Part shown: positions 1-8,500 of the stretch, in pieces
Layout of the letters: each line of letters begins with the position of its first letter
Position numbering within the stretch: position 1 is the stretch's first letter
DNA from: Prevotella sp.
Lineage (GTDB): Bacteria > Bacteroidota > Bacteroidia > Bacteroidales > Bacteroidaceae
DNA length: 58,720 bases
Assembly: GCA_016290175.1 (NCBI GenBank)
Contig: JAEETD010000010.1
Location: 1 to 58,720, forward strand
Direction: 5' to 3'
The notes under the pieces: model-generated
What the model was told of the DNA's origin: nothing
What the model saw: the letters and a program-made list of their open reading frames with translations, nothing else
Databases searched by the model: none
Position numbers and translations under genes: made by a program

Positions 1-92
1 GTTAGTCTTGACAGTTGTCGGATTCCTGCCCCCAAAGAGAGCATAGTCCTAAGCACTTCATTGCGTCTTGATTTCTCAAGACTTTGAACCAT
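1..92 (-). CDS. Possible helix-turn-helix protein, N-terminal part only (runs off the window)
   Basis: Reading leftward from ATG at 92, an open frame continues past base 1, giving about 30 residues that begin MVQSLEKSRRNEVLR and continue with GAGIRQLSRL. The second stretch resembles the start of a helix-turn-helix like those at the C-terminus of REP-associated (Y1) transposases and small regulators of Bacteroidetes. An in-frame stop lies 24 bases upstream of the ATG, so the frame cannot extend far back. It could be a short regulator or a remnant of a larger transposase whose 5' part has been lost. Homology is from memory of the motif style only; the call is weak. Confidence 0.35.
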   Translation of the reverse strand, partial: MVQSLEKSRRNEVLRTMLSLGAGIRQLSRL

Positions 93-119
93 AAGAGGAT
101 TAACAATTCCTCAATTCTA

Positions 120-127
120 CAAATATA
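120..127 (-). promoter_or_regulatory. Possible -7 promoter box (TATATTTG)
   Basis: On the minus strand the octamer fits the Bacteroidetes -7 consensus TAnnTTTG and lies 28 bases before the ATG at 92. No clear -33 TTTG was found. Confidence 0.35.
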
Positions 128-154
128 TTACCTTGTAAAATGATCACAAGAACC

Positions 155-184
155 GACCCCGTGATCTAAGACCCCGTGATCTAA
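155..184. repeat. Perfect 15-bp tandem duplication
   Basis: The unit GACCCCGTGATCTAA occurs twice head to tail (155-169 and 170-184). The second unit runs into the stop codon of the truncated leader copy at 181-249, so the duplication sits exactly at the break point of that copy. Confidence 0.85.
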
Positions 185-249
185 CTGTCATCTGCGCTGG
201 CCACCATCGGCAGCAACATCAGGAGGAATAAAAGGATTTGTTTCTTCAT
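181..249 (-). pseudogene. Truncated second copy of the BspA-like LRR gene (leader only)
   Basis: ATG at 249 opens a 22-codon frame, MKKQILLFLLMLLPMVASAD then DS and a stop at 181-183. The first 21 residues equal the signal peptide and mature start of the intact LRR gene at 267-1319, and the DNA (about 185-249) is almost identical to 1257-1319. It starts 18 bases after the stop of the intact gene. This is a partial duplication in which only the leader remains; the break coincides with the 15-bp tandem repeat. It could be the scar of recombination between LRR paralogues. As a peptide it has no expected function. Confidence 0.75.
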
Positions 250-266
250 AGACTTATTGTTTTTGA

Positions 267-1319
267 TTACTTCACCACGACTTTCATGCTCCTGTCACCT
301 ATCTTTGTGATAGTTACGCTGCCGGGCTGGAGGTTGGTATTAACCGTCGCACAGCCATTACGGCTGACAGTTTCACCTGCCAACATGCCGTTAGCACCAT
401 AGATGCTGATATGTGTCCCTTCGGCTACACCTTGAATGGTCAGCAAACCGCCCTGGCCCAGAATCATTGGAAGAGCGGAATGTGGTGTTTCAATACCTGC
501 ACTTTCATCCAAAGCTTTAAAAGTACCAAAGTAGCTCCAAGGCACAGTAGTTTTATAGTCGTTCAGACTACTGGCTGGCACATATAGCGTCGCATTCTGA
601 GGATTGGAGTCTTGGAAAGCGTCTGCACTGGTCGAAGGGACGTCTTTAGACAGGCAGTAAACAGTCTTCATCTTTGTGCAGCTTGCGAAGGATTGCAAGT
701 CTATTTTCCTCACGGAGCTACCTATGGTTATAGTTGCCAGGTTAGTACATCCTACGAATGATTTACCTATCGTGGTCACACTGTTAGGGATTACTATCGA
801 AGTCAGGCTAGAGCAATTCTCGAAAGTAAGTTCGCTCAACATAGTTACGCTGTTGGGAATCGTCAATGACTTCAGACTGCTACAATTCCTGAAAACATAC
901 TCCCTTATATCCATCAGATTCTCGGAGAGAGTTATGGATACCAAGTTCTTGCAGCCAGAAAAAGACGCAGCACCAATTATTTCCACACTGTTGGGAATCG
1001 TCACGGAGGTCAATCCTGTACAATTCGCGAATGACCAACCCCTAAAAGACGTCACGCTGTTTGGAATGGTCACTGAGGTCATATCGCGACAGTTCACGAA
1101 AGCTTGCTCTCCAATGGTGTTCACCGTATATTCCTTTCCTTGATACTTTACTTTCTCAGGAATGGTAACGTTACCTGAATAATAGTTGGGATTATTCTCA
1201 ACTGTTGCCTTGCCATTCGACGACAGACTGAAAAACATTCCGTTTATCTCTACAGTATCATCTGCGCTGGCCACCATCGGCAGCAGCATCAGGAGGAATA
1301 AAAGGATTTGTTTCTTCAT
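267..1319 (-). CDS. BspA-like leucine-rich-repeat secreted protein
   Basis: A 350-residue exported protein. Residues 1-19 form a signal peptide (MKKQILLFLL..., cleavage after ASA). Residues about 60-230 hold six or more LRR_5/BspA repeats of about 23 residues, with the recurring core LTSVTIPNSV and asparagine/cysteine ladder (NCTGL, NCSSL). Residues about 280-350 form a beta-rich C-terminal region ending KVVVK, like the type-IX secretion tails common in Prevotella. In Bacteroidetes and oral pathogens this family acts in adhesion to host or matrix proteins; the ligand here is unknown. The gene is transcribed alone, from a promoter at 1351-1382, and is followed at once by a truncated copy of its own leader. 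The family call is firm, the role inferred. Confidence 0.9.
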   Translation of the reverse strand: MKKQILLFLLMLLPMVASADDTVEINGMFFSLSSNGKATVENNPNYYSGNVTIPEKVKYQGKEYTVNTIGEQAFVNCRDMTSVTIPNSVTSFRGWSFANCTGLTSVTIPNSVEIIGAASFSGCKNLVSITLSENLMDIREYVFRNCSSLKSLTIPNSVTMLSELTFENCSSLTSIVIPNSVTTIGKSFVGCTNLATITIGSSVRKIDLQSFASCTKMKTVYCLSKDVPSTSADAFQDSNPQNATLYVPASSLNDYKTTVPWSYFGTFKALDESAGIETPHSALPMILGQGGLLTIQGVAEGTHISIYGANGMLAGETVSRNGCATVNTNLQPGSVTITKIGDRSMKVVVK

Positions 1320-1350
1320 AGCGCTATTATTGTTTTAGTTATTCTGGCGA

Positions 1351-1382
1351 CAAAATTACAAAATCATTTCCACACCACCAAA
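1351..1382 (-). promoter_or_regulatory. Promoter of the LRR gene
   Basis: Minus-strand -7 box TAATTTTG (1351-1358) with a TTTG at 1379-1382, spaced 20 bases apart, as in the Bacteroidetes sigma-ABfr promoter. The start codon is 31 bases downstream. The rest of the 267-base gap up to the Fic gene holds only a weak GC-rich inverted stretch near 1400-1470. Confidence 0.6.
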
Positions 1383-1586
1383 CAACTTTCTACTTTTTTA
1401 AGCCCCAGTACTGTCTACAATAAGTTGGGCTCATTTCTTTTCCTGGGCTTTCCATGGCCAAGGGGGCCAAAAGAAACCTTTTGCGTCGTTATTCTCCGCA
1501 CTGTTGCGTAGAAAAACGTTAAATTTTGCAGCAAAATTTGGAGTTGTTCATGAAATACCTTATATTTGCTGGCAAAAAGAAAACCC

Positions 1587-2720
1587 ATGAGTACATTGTA
1601 TATTTGGCAAGAGGATAGTTGGCCTCATTTTACATGGAATAATGAGCAGATTGCCCGGTTGTTGGCAGAGACACATCAGCAGTTAGGCCGTCTGACTGGA
1701 ATCGTCAGTATGTTTGGTTTTGAACAGAAAGCCAATACGTTTCTTGATGCAATGACTCAGGAAATCGTACACTCTGCGGAAATTGAAGGTGAAATACTCA
1801 ACCATGACAGTGTTCGCTCTTCGGTCGCTCGTCAATTGGGTCTGCCTTATGCCGGCCTGCCTCGTATAGATCATTATGTGGAAGGTGTCGTTCAGATTAT
1901 GGTTGACGCGACGCAGCATTTTGAACAGCCGCTAACCGACGAACGCCTTTTCGGGTGGCACGCGGCTCTTTTTCCTACTGGATATAGCGGAGCTTATAAA
2001 ATCACCGTAGCCAACTGGAGACAGTCCCAGGATTCCATGCAGGTCGTCTCTGGGGCAATGGGACATTACCAAGTGCATTTCGAGGCACCTCCAAGTGAGC
2101 TGGTGCCTGCGATGATGACTCAATTTCTTGAATGGTTGAATGCAGACAATGACGTTGACCCGTTGATAAAAGCCGCCATTGCTCATCTTTGGTTTGTAAC
2201 TATCCACCCGTTTGAAGATGGCAACGGAAGGCTTTGCCGTACTATCACGGAAATGATGCTTGCCAGAGCTGACGGGATGGCGCAGAGGTTCTATAGCCTG
2301 TCATCAGCAATCCTCAACAGTCGTAAGGACTATTATGAACAGCTGGAGCAGACCCAGAAAGGAACGACAAGCATTACTGCCTGGATAGAGTGGTTTCTCC
2401 AGGCACTACATCTGGCCATCGTAAGCTCGATAGAGAAGATGGATAGGGTGATTCAGAAAACGGATTTCTGGAATCGACATGCCGATACGCCCGTCAATGA
2501 ACGCCAACGGAAAGTAATCAATCGTCTTTGGGATGGCTTTGAAGGCAAGCTGAATTCATCGAAGTGGGCCAAAATATGCCATTGCTCCCAGGACACAGCA
2601 ATACGCGACATTCACGACCTGATGGACAAAGGAATATTGCGCGATACAGGTGAAGGAGGCCGCAGCAAGAACTATGAACTGTTGGATTTGGTAGATTTTG
2701 AAAATGGAGCAAAGAAGTAG
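1587..2720 (+). CDS. Fic family protein (DUF4172-type, class II AMPylase)
   Basis: A 377-residue soluble protein. The Fic core HPFEDGNGRL starts at His207 and matches the HPFxxGNGRxxR signature of AMP-transferases that modify target hydroxyls with ATP. Residues 63-68 (SAEIEG) match the (S/T)xxxE(G/N) inhibitory helix placed before the Fic core in class II enzymes, so it is probably autoinhibited. The N-terminus (STLYIWQ...) looks like the DUF4172 region and the C-terminal 80 residues look like a winged helix. ATG 1587 was chosen over an in-frame TTG at 1566 because homologues begin near the YIWQ motif. The gene stands alone and converges on manA. The target is unknown; some Fic proteins act as toxins, but no antitoxin partner is seen. 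Confidence 0.88.
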   Translation: MSTLYIWQEDSWPHFTWNNEQIARLLAETHQQLGRLTGIVSMFGFEQKANTFLDAMTQEIVHSAEIEGEILNHDSVRSSVARQLGLPYAGLPRIDHYVEGVVQIMVDATQHFEQPLTDERLFGWHAALFPTGYSGAYKITVANWRQSQDSMQVVSGAMGHYQVHFEAPPSELVPAMMTQFLEWLNADNDVDPLIKAAIAHLWFVTIHPFEDGNGRLCRTITEMMLARADGMAQRFYSLSSAILNSRKDYYEQLEQTQKGTTSITAWIEWFLQALHLAIVSSIEKMDRVIQKTDFWNRHADTPVNERQRKVINRLWDGFEGKLNSSKWAKICHCSQDTAIRDIHDLMDKGILRDTGEGGRSKNYELLDLVDFENGAKK

Positions 2721-2786
2721 ATAAAGAGCTGAAGGGGTATAGTTCCACCTTATTATATTATATAGCATTCTTGTTTTATTTACAGA

Positions 2787-2820
2787 CTATCCCAAATCGA
2801 TATTGAACGATTTAGGATAG
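2787..2820. terminator. Hairpin between convergent Fic and manA genes
   Basis: Arms CTATCCCAAATCG (2787-2799) and CGATTTAGGATAG (2808-2820) pair with one mismatch around an 8-base loop. It sits between two convergent stop codons and probably ends both transcripts, although no long U tract follows it. Confidence 0.55.
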
Positions 2821-2845
2821 CAAATGATTAATATTGGCCTGACAT

Positions 2846-3820
2846 TTACATCGTAGCAGTCAGGAAAGTAGCATTGCCGAAGATGTAAAGCACGTTTTCG
2901 CAGGCAGGCACCAGAATGGTCTCGCCCTGTCGAATATGGATCCCGTTGATGTTGGCCTCGCCCCACAGGCACATCACGATGACAAAGGAGTCGCAGTGGA
3001 AGTCAATCTGTTGTGCAACCTGAACCACCACACGGTGTACCACGAAATAGGGACAGTTGATAAGCTGGCTGATGGGCTTTGTTGAGTCATACGACGTGCG
3101 ATACTCCGGCCACACCTGATAGTCGATGGCATCTTTTGCCTGCTCAATATGTAACTCGCGTGGATTACCATGCGAATCCTTACGCCCGAAATCATAGACG
3201 CGGTAAGTGATGTCACTGGTCTGCTGGATCTCAGCTAAGAAGTTGCCGGCACCGATAGCATGCAGTCGACCGGCCGGCAGGAAGTAGAGGTCGCCCTCAT
3301 GGGCTTCGTGGGTAGAAAGGACGTCTTGCATGGGTGAATGATCGTTCACAGGTTCAGCCGTAGCCAATTGCTCATAGTCTTCTCGAGTGATGCTCTTCGA
3401 AAGCCCCGCATAGATTTTCGAGCCGACATCGCTCTTAATGACATACCACATTTCTGTCTTGCCAGCACAACCGTGCCGCTCCATAGCCAGTTTGTCGTCA
3501 GGGTGCACTTGGACGCTGAGGTCTTGGCGGGAGTCGATGAACTTGACCAACAGCGGGAACTGGTTGCCAAACCGTTTATAAACCTTCTGCCCCACGAGCA
3601 GTCCTTTGTATTTGTCGATGAGTTCGGTGAGATTCATGCCTACATCCACATCGTCAACAAGACCACGCTCCACGGCAATGCTTTCATGATCAGGCACACC
3701 GCTGATTTCCCAACTCTCACCGATATTTGGCTGTGCTGTATAGATTCCCTTGAACGGGGCTATCTGATAGCCACCCCAAATGGTGGTCTTCAGATATGGT
3801 TCAAACTTGTACGGTTTCAT
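2846..3820 (-). CDS. manA: Mannose-6-phosphate isomerase, class I
   Basis: A 324-residue cytoplasmic zinc enzyme interconverting mannose 6-phosphate and fructose 6-phosphate. Zinc ligands are recognisable: QVHPDD (His106), KTEMWYV (Glu123) and GRLHAIG (His187), with the class I spacing. The length fits the short Bacillus/Bacteroides type (about 320 residues). It is the last gene of the leftward mannan operon, 13 bases after the epimerase fragment. There it would feed mannose 6-phosphate derived from mannose or mannose 1-phosphate into glycolysis. The start at 3820 (MKPYKFEPYL) matches the family's usual N-terminus. Confidence 0.93.
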   Translation of the reverse strand: MKPYKFEPYLKTTIWGGYQIAPFKGIYTAQPNIGESWEISGVPDHESIAVERGLVDDVDVGMNLTELIDKYKGLLVGQKVYKRFGNQFPLLVKFIDSRQDLSVQVHPDDKLAMERHGCAGKTEMWYVIKSDVGSKIYAGLSKSITREDYEQLATAEPVNDHSPMQDVLSTHEAHEGDLYFLPAGRLHAIGAGNFLAEIQQTSDITYRVYDFGRKDSHGNPRELHIEQAKDAIDYQVWPEYRTSYDSTKPISQLINCPYFVVHRVVVQVAQQIDFHCDSFVIVMCLWGEANINGIHIRQGETILVPACENVLYIFGNATFLTATM

Positions 3821-3833
3821 TTTCCTATGTTTT

Positions 3834-4400
3834 TTAAATTTTTCGTTCTATTATTTCTAAACACATGCGACCGTTATGATAAGGACATTTCCAGAATCCA
3901 GCCTTGTCATCAGTAGTATTCAGCGTCCTGTCGCGATGGCGACTCCAATACCACTCGCCATTCTTGTAATCTATCATTTTATCCTTGATATATTGCCAAC
4001 AACAGAGGGCTTTTTTGAATGCAGATTCATCATGGAAATGCTGGAAAATGTTGATAAATCCAACAACAGCTTCGGCTTGCACCCCCTTATAATCCAGGCT
4101 CCAATATACGCCTCCATATTTCGGGTCAATGAAATGGTCGATAAAATACCGTTTGGCCCGGTTGGCCATTTCCAAATAGACAGGCTTCCGCAATACTCGA
4201 TAGGCCGCCGAGAAAGTCCACAGGATGCGGGCGTTTAGGATGGCTCCCTTGTCAGCATCGGTGTTAAGCACATTGTTATTGTCAATACGCCCGTAGAAGC
4301 CGCCATGCTCATCGTCCTGCATGCGGTCTATCCAGAAGCGAAGGATGTTGTACTCCAACACCTCGCGCACTTCCTGTTTCAATATCTTCATCTCTTTCAT
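3834..4400 (-). CDS. AGE-family 2-epimerase with large internal deletion (probably inactive)
   Basis: The 188 residues match the two ends of a cellobiose/mannobiose 2-epimerase (N-acylglucosamine 2-epimerase fold, usually about 390-400 residues). Residues 1-106 are the N-terminal part (NARILWTFSAAYRVL, GGVYWSLDYKG). From about 107 the sequence jumps to the C-terminal part (QAEAVVGF, GEWYWS, DKAGFWKCPYHNGRM). Some 190-200 residues of the (alpha/alpha)6 barrel are missing in frame, including the central catalytic histidine region and the tryptophan normally before QAEA. The C-terminal catalytic-type His in PYHN remains. In Bacteroides fragilis the intact enzyme turns mannobiose into mannosylglucose for the GH130 phosphorylase encoded next door. 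The join is near base 4083. It could be a real deletion or an assembly error. Confidence 0.82.
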   Translation of the reverse strand: MKEMKILKQEVREVLEYNILRFWIDRMQDDEHGGFYGRIDNNNVLNTDADKGAILNARILWTFSAAYRVLRKPVYLEMANRAKRYFIDHFIDPKYGGVYWSLDYKGVQAEAVVGFINIFQHFHDESAFKKALCCWQYIKDKMIDYKNGEWYWSRHRDRTLNTTDDKAGFWKCPYHNGRMCLEIIERKI

Positions 4401-4420
4401 TTATAATGGGCAAACATAGT

Positions 4421-5587
4421 TTACAATTTATTTGTACGGTTCTTTGCGATGAGTCGCTTGATGGTCTCCACACTGGCCGAGGTAGTCAGTCCATCCACGG
4501 GCGTGTTCATGCAGTAGTCGATGAGACGGTCGACACTTGACACGGCCACGTGCATACGGGTATCAGCCGAAGCATAGTATATCAATACCCGTCCGTCACC
4601 GTCTTTTATCCATCCATTCGAAAACGCCACGTTCATCACATCGCCGATATACTCGTCGCACTCAGGTACAAGGAAGTAACCGCCCGGCTGAGCAATTACG
4701 CGCGTAGGATCATCGATAGCCGTCATATACATATATAACACGTAGCGCAGACCGTCGGCAGTCATGCGTACCCCATGGGCCAGGTGCAGCCATCCCTTCG
4801 CCGTCTTCAATGGGTGCGGCCCCTCGCCGTTCTTCACCTCCATAATAGTGTGGTAGTGACGTGGGTTGATGATGATTTCCGCCTCAATTTCTGCATGGGT
4901 GATATCCTCAACGAGTCCCCAACCAATGCCGCCACCACTCCCTGTGTCGATGAAGCCGTCTTGGGGACGGGTGTAGAAGGCATACTTCCCGTTCACGAAC
5001 TCCGGATGCAGCACTACATTACGTTGCTGGCTCTTCGACTTCAGATCGGGCAACCGCTCCCATGTCTTCAAGTCTTTTGTTCGGGCTATCGATGCAGTGG
5101 CCGTAGCTGCCGAGAGATTACCTGCCTGCGAGTCATCGTGGCGCTCTGCACAGAACACACCGTAAATCCATCCGTCCTCATGCTGGGTGATGCGCATATC
5201 GTAAATGTTCGTCGTGGGAACAAGTGTGTCTGGCATCGTAACAGGCTCTGGCCAAAAGTTCCACTGGTCTATACCGTTAGGCGATTCCGCAACAGCAAAG
5301 AAACTCTTGCGATCTGCTCCCTCTACGCGACACACCAACAGGTACTTGCCTTCCAACTTGATTGCCCCTGCATTGAGGACAGCATTCATCATAATGCGTT
5401 GCATCAAGTAGGGGTTGTCCCTTTCCGAGAAGTCATAGCGCCACTCCAACGGCGTATGCTCGGCGGTCAGTATGGGGTACTGATATTTCTCGTAGATACC
5501 GTTTCCGCCCTCTACAGGGCTGTTCTTACGTGCGAGTAATTCTGCATGGCGCTCGCGTAGTTGTTTTACTTTTTCTTGATAGCTCAT
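4421..5587 (-). CDS. 4-O-beta-D-mannosyl-D-glucose phosphorylase (GH130)
   Basis: A 388-residue cytoplasmic enzyme without signal peptide. It is a GH130 subfamily 1 type phosphorylase that splits beta-1,4-mannosyl-glucose with phosphate to mannose 1-phosphate and glucose. Supporting motifs are RDNPYLMQRIMMNAVLNAGA near residue 57, the catalytic Asp130 in NIYDMRI, and the phosphate-site regions HPEFVNGKYAFYTRPQDG and GEGPHPLKT. The length equals that of the B. fragilis enzyme. It lies between the GH36-GH26 gene (12-base gap) and the epimerase fragment (20-base gap), the same gene association known for the Bacteroides mannan pathway. Exact substrate (mannosylglucose versus mannobiose) is inferred from subfamily and context. 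Confidence 0.9.
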   Translation of the reverse strand: MSYQEKVKQLRERHAELLARKNSPVEGGNGIYEKYQYPILTAEHTPLEWRYDFSERDNPYLMQRIMMNAVLNAGAIKLEGKYLLVCRVEGADRKSFFAVAESPNGIDQWNFWPEPVTMPDTLVPTTNIYDMRITQHEDGWIYGVFCAERHDDSQAGNLSAATATASIARTKDLKTWERLPDLKSKSQQRNVVLHPEFVNGKYAFYTRPQDGFIDTGSGGGIGWGLVEDITHAEIEAEIIINPRHYHTIMEVKNGEGPHPLKTAKGWLHLAHGVRMTADGLRYVLYMYMTAIDDPTRVIAQPGGYFLVPECDEYIGDVMNVAFSNGWIKDGDGRVLIYYASADTRMHVAVSSVDRLIDYCMNTPVDGLTTSASVETIKRLIAKNRTNKL

Positions 5588-5599
5588 TTTTATATAGTT

Positions 5600-8500
5600 T
5601 TATTGGATGATTCCTTTTAACGTATGAACATTTTTGCAACTTACCATTTTATTGAAGTCGTCGGCCCACGGCTGTCCGGGAACAGGACCAAAGAATTCCT
5701 TATGGTAGTTGCGCCAAAACAGGAAATAGCTGATGGGGTAGCAGTCCATGATGGGTTGCAGCACACGGGTGTACCACGTTGAGTCCGTCATGTTTTTCAA
5801 CCCACACTCGGTCAGTGCTATCAGTTTGCCATGATTCCTGGCAAAGACGCTGAGGAAGTCAAGGTCGGCTGTCACCTGATTGACGAAATCCTCTTCCGTC
5901 CCCCACTGATAGGCATCCTCTCCCAATAGCGTCACCCGGTCATCACCCGGATAGCGCTGCATGAAGCGTGCTTCCGTCCATTGGCCGTCGAGATTCGGCG
6001 AATAGCTCCATAGCAGGTTGTCGAAGCCGCGCTGCCGAAAGTTGTCCTGTAACAGATTCCACAACTGCTTATATTCCTCTGCAGTACATAGTTTCTCGCC
6101 CCACCAGAACCACGAACCATTGTTCTCGTGCCAAGGTCGGAAGATGATGGGTACTGGCTGTCCCTTGCTGTCACTTAGCGTACTGATGAAGTTGGCCACA
6201 CGCCCCATCCATTGTCGGAACTTCTCATGCTGACTGCCGCCAGGCAGAATGTTGCGCACCACGGTGGAGTCGCTGACATCCCAGGCCGTGCCACCCGTCA
6301 ATGGGTTTCTGGGATGCCACGAAAGGGTGACGATGCCGCCCCGCTCATGATGGGCTATCAATTCATCATGGATACGGGTGAAAGGAACGCTATCGAGGTT
6401 CTTTGCGTCGCCCATTTCTATGCCACCGAGGTCAAAGCCCATCACGGCAGGATAGTCGCCACATGTCTCTTTCGTGTCGCTGCGCCCAAGTTCCGGCTTC
6501 GAGGGGTCTGCGATACCCGACCAGTTGACGCCATAAAAAGGATCGTCCTGATGCCCCATCATATAGCCTTTGGTCTGTAAGCCCTGTAACCGTTCTTCCA
6601 ACTGCCCGCTTACTGTCTGTTTTAATTCAAACACGCGGCTAGCATAATCCTCCCACAATGGCACCTCAATACCAACATTCATGAGGAAACTGCCTGTGAA
6701 CCGCTTGCCGCTGAGGGCACATGGATTTTGACCGACACGTACATTCTTCTCTGTCAGTGTATAGGTTTTTCCGGGGTTCAGGCCAGCTAGCCGAATGCGG
6801 GGAATGGCCTGACCATAGTAGTTTTCTATCTTATAAATAAATAAGGTGGCTTGGTTTTTTGCATCATTCACATACATGAGTGAGGCCACACCTTTTTTGT
6901 CGTATGGAGAAATAAGGCGGAAGAGGTCGCCTGTCTGAACAATCGTTCGCATCTCCTTGTAGTCCCTGAAGCACGTCTCCGCCTGACTGCGCTCTTCCTG
7001 CGTCATGTCCTTGGGCTGCAGTTCAATGCCAAGGCGGCCACTCATGGCTACATCGCAACGGAACTTCACGGGAATGACCCGTCCGCCCGTATTCCAGTAG
7101 GGACAGTGGTTAATATGGGCAGCCATGGCGTTGGCGGGGAAGAAGAGCGAAGTGCCCCATTGGATATAGACGCGCTGCAGGGCATCAGTATTGTCACTGA
7201 CCCAAAACTCGTCGAAATAGGGTAGCAATCCGTAGTTGGCACGGCCGCCACCCGAGGCGCAGTCCTGAATCACGACGTCGGGGTACTTGGCGCGGATGCG
7301 TTGCAACACCTTCAGCAGCCCAAGGTGATAATCCACGTAGAGGTTCGTCTGTTTCGCCATGGGCAGATAGAGCGAACCGACGTTCTGTATCGAGGCGTTG
7401 GCATCCCATTTGATATAGGCAATCTCTGGGTACTGTGTCAGCAAGTCATCCACAATCTTAAATACAAAGTCTTGCACCTTCTGGTTTGTCATATCAAGCA
7501 CTAATTGCGTACCTCCACGACCCAATTTCAGTACCCGTCCTTTCGTCTGTAATGCCCATTCTGGATGCTTCTCAAAGAGTTCGCTCTTAGTGTTCACGGC
7601 CTCCGGCTCAATCCATATGCCGAATTTGATGCCCTTCTCGCGGGCGGCATCGACTAAAGCCTTCAGTCCGCCGGGCAGTTTCTTTTTGTCCACTACCCAA
7701 TCGCCCAGCGTCGATGAGTCATCATTGCGCTGATACTTGTCGCCAAACCAGCCGTCATCCATCACGAACAGTTCACCGCCCAGTTTCGAGATGTCATCCA
7801 TCATCTGAACCATGCGCTCCTCATTGATGTCAAAGTAAAGACCCTCCCACGAGTTCAACAGAATGTTGCCTACATTCATGCCACGATGCAGCATACCGCA
7901 AGTCCGCGCCCAGCGGTGGAAGTTCCGACTCACGCCGCCCATGCCCTCTTCGCTGTAAGTCAAAGCTAGATGAGGAGTTAGGAAGACCTGCTTCGGCTCC
8001 AAAATATACTCCGAAGCCTGCGGGTCTATGCCGGCATAGAAATGATGGAAGTTCTTGTCGGTGGTATTAACGCGTAGTTCGAAGTTGCCGCTCCAGCAGA
8101 GTGCGGCGCCGATAGTCCTGCCATGCTGCTCATTAGGCTGCCCGTCTAATGAAAAAATCACCTCAGGTGCATCTAAGTGAGCATTGCGTGCTCCGTCTGA
8201 GTTACGAATCACCTGTAGACCGCGCGTCAGTGGCTCCTGCGTCACGTCGGTTTCCGAAGCCCAGTCGCCATGCAGATGCGTCAGCCACACGTCGCCCCGC
8301 CTTATTGTCAGATGACCAGAGTCGAAACGCTTAAGTGTGATGCTACCTTTTTCATGGTGGCAAATCTCTGTCCATGTCTCGATGACATCAACCTTGTTAT
8401 AGGCTTTAAAAAATACCTTTATCGTTATTGGTTGTAGTTTGTCCTTCATTGTAAAGGTGTGGACAATAGCATCGACTTCACTCGTGGAACTGTAGTCTGT

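Noticed and set aside
1308..1511. 67-codon plus-strand frame before the Fic gene
   Set aside because: It overlaps the LRR start and promoter and shows no protein-like composition.
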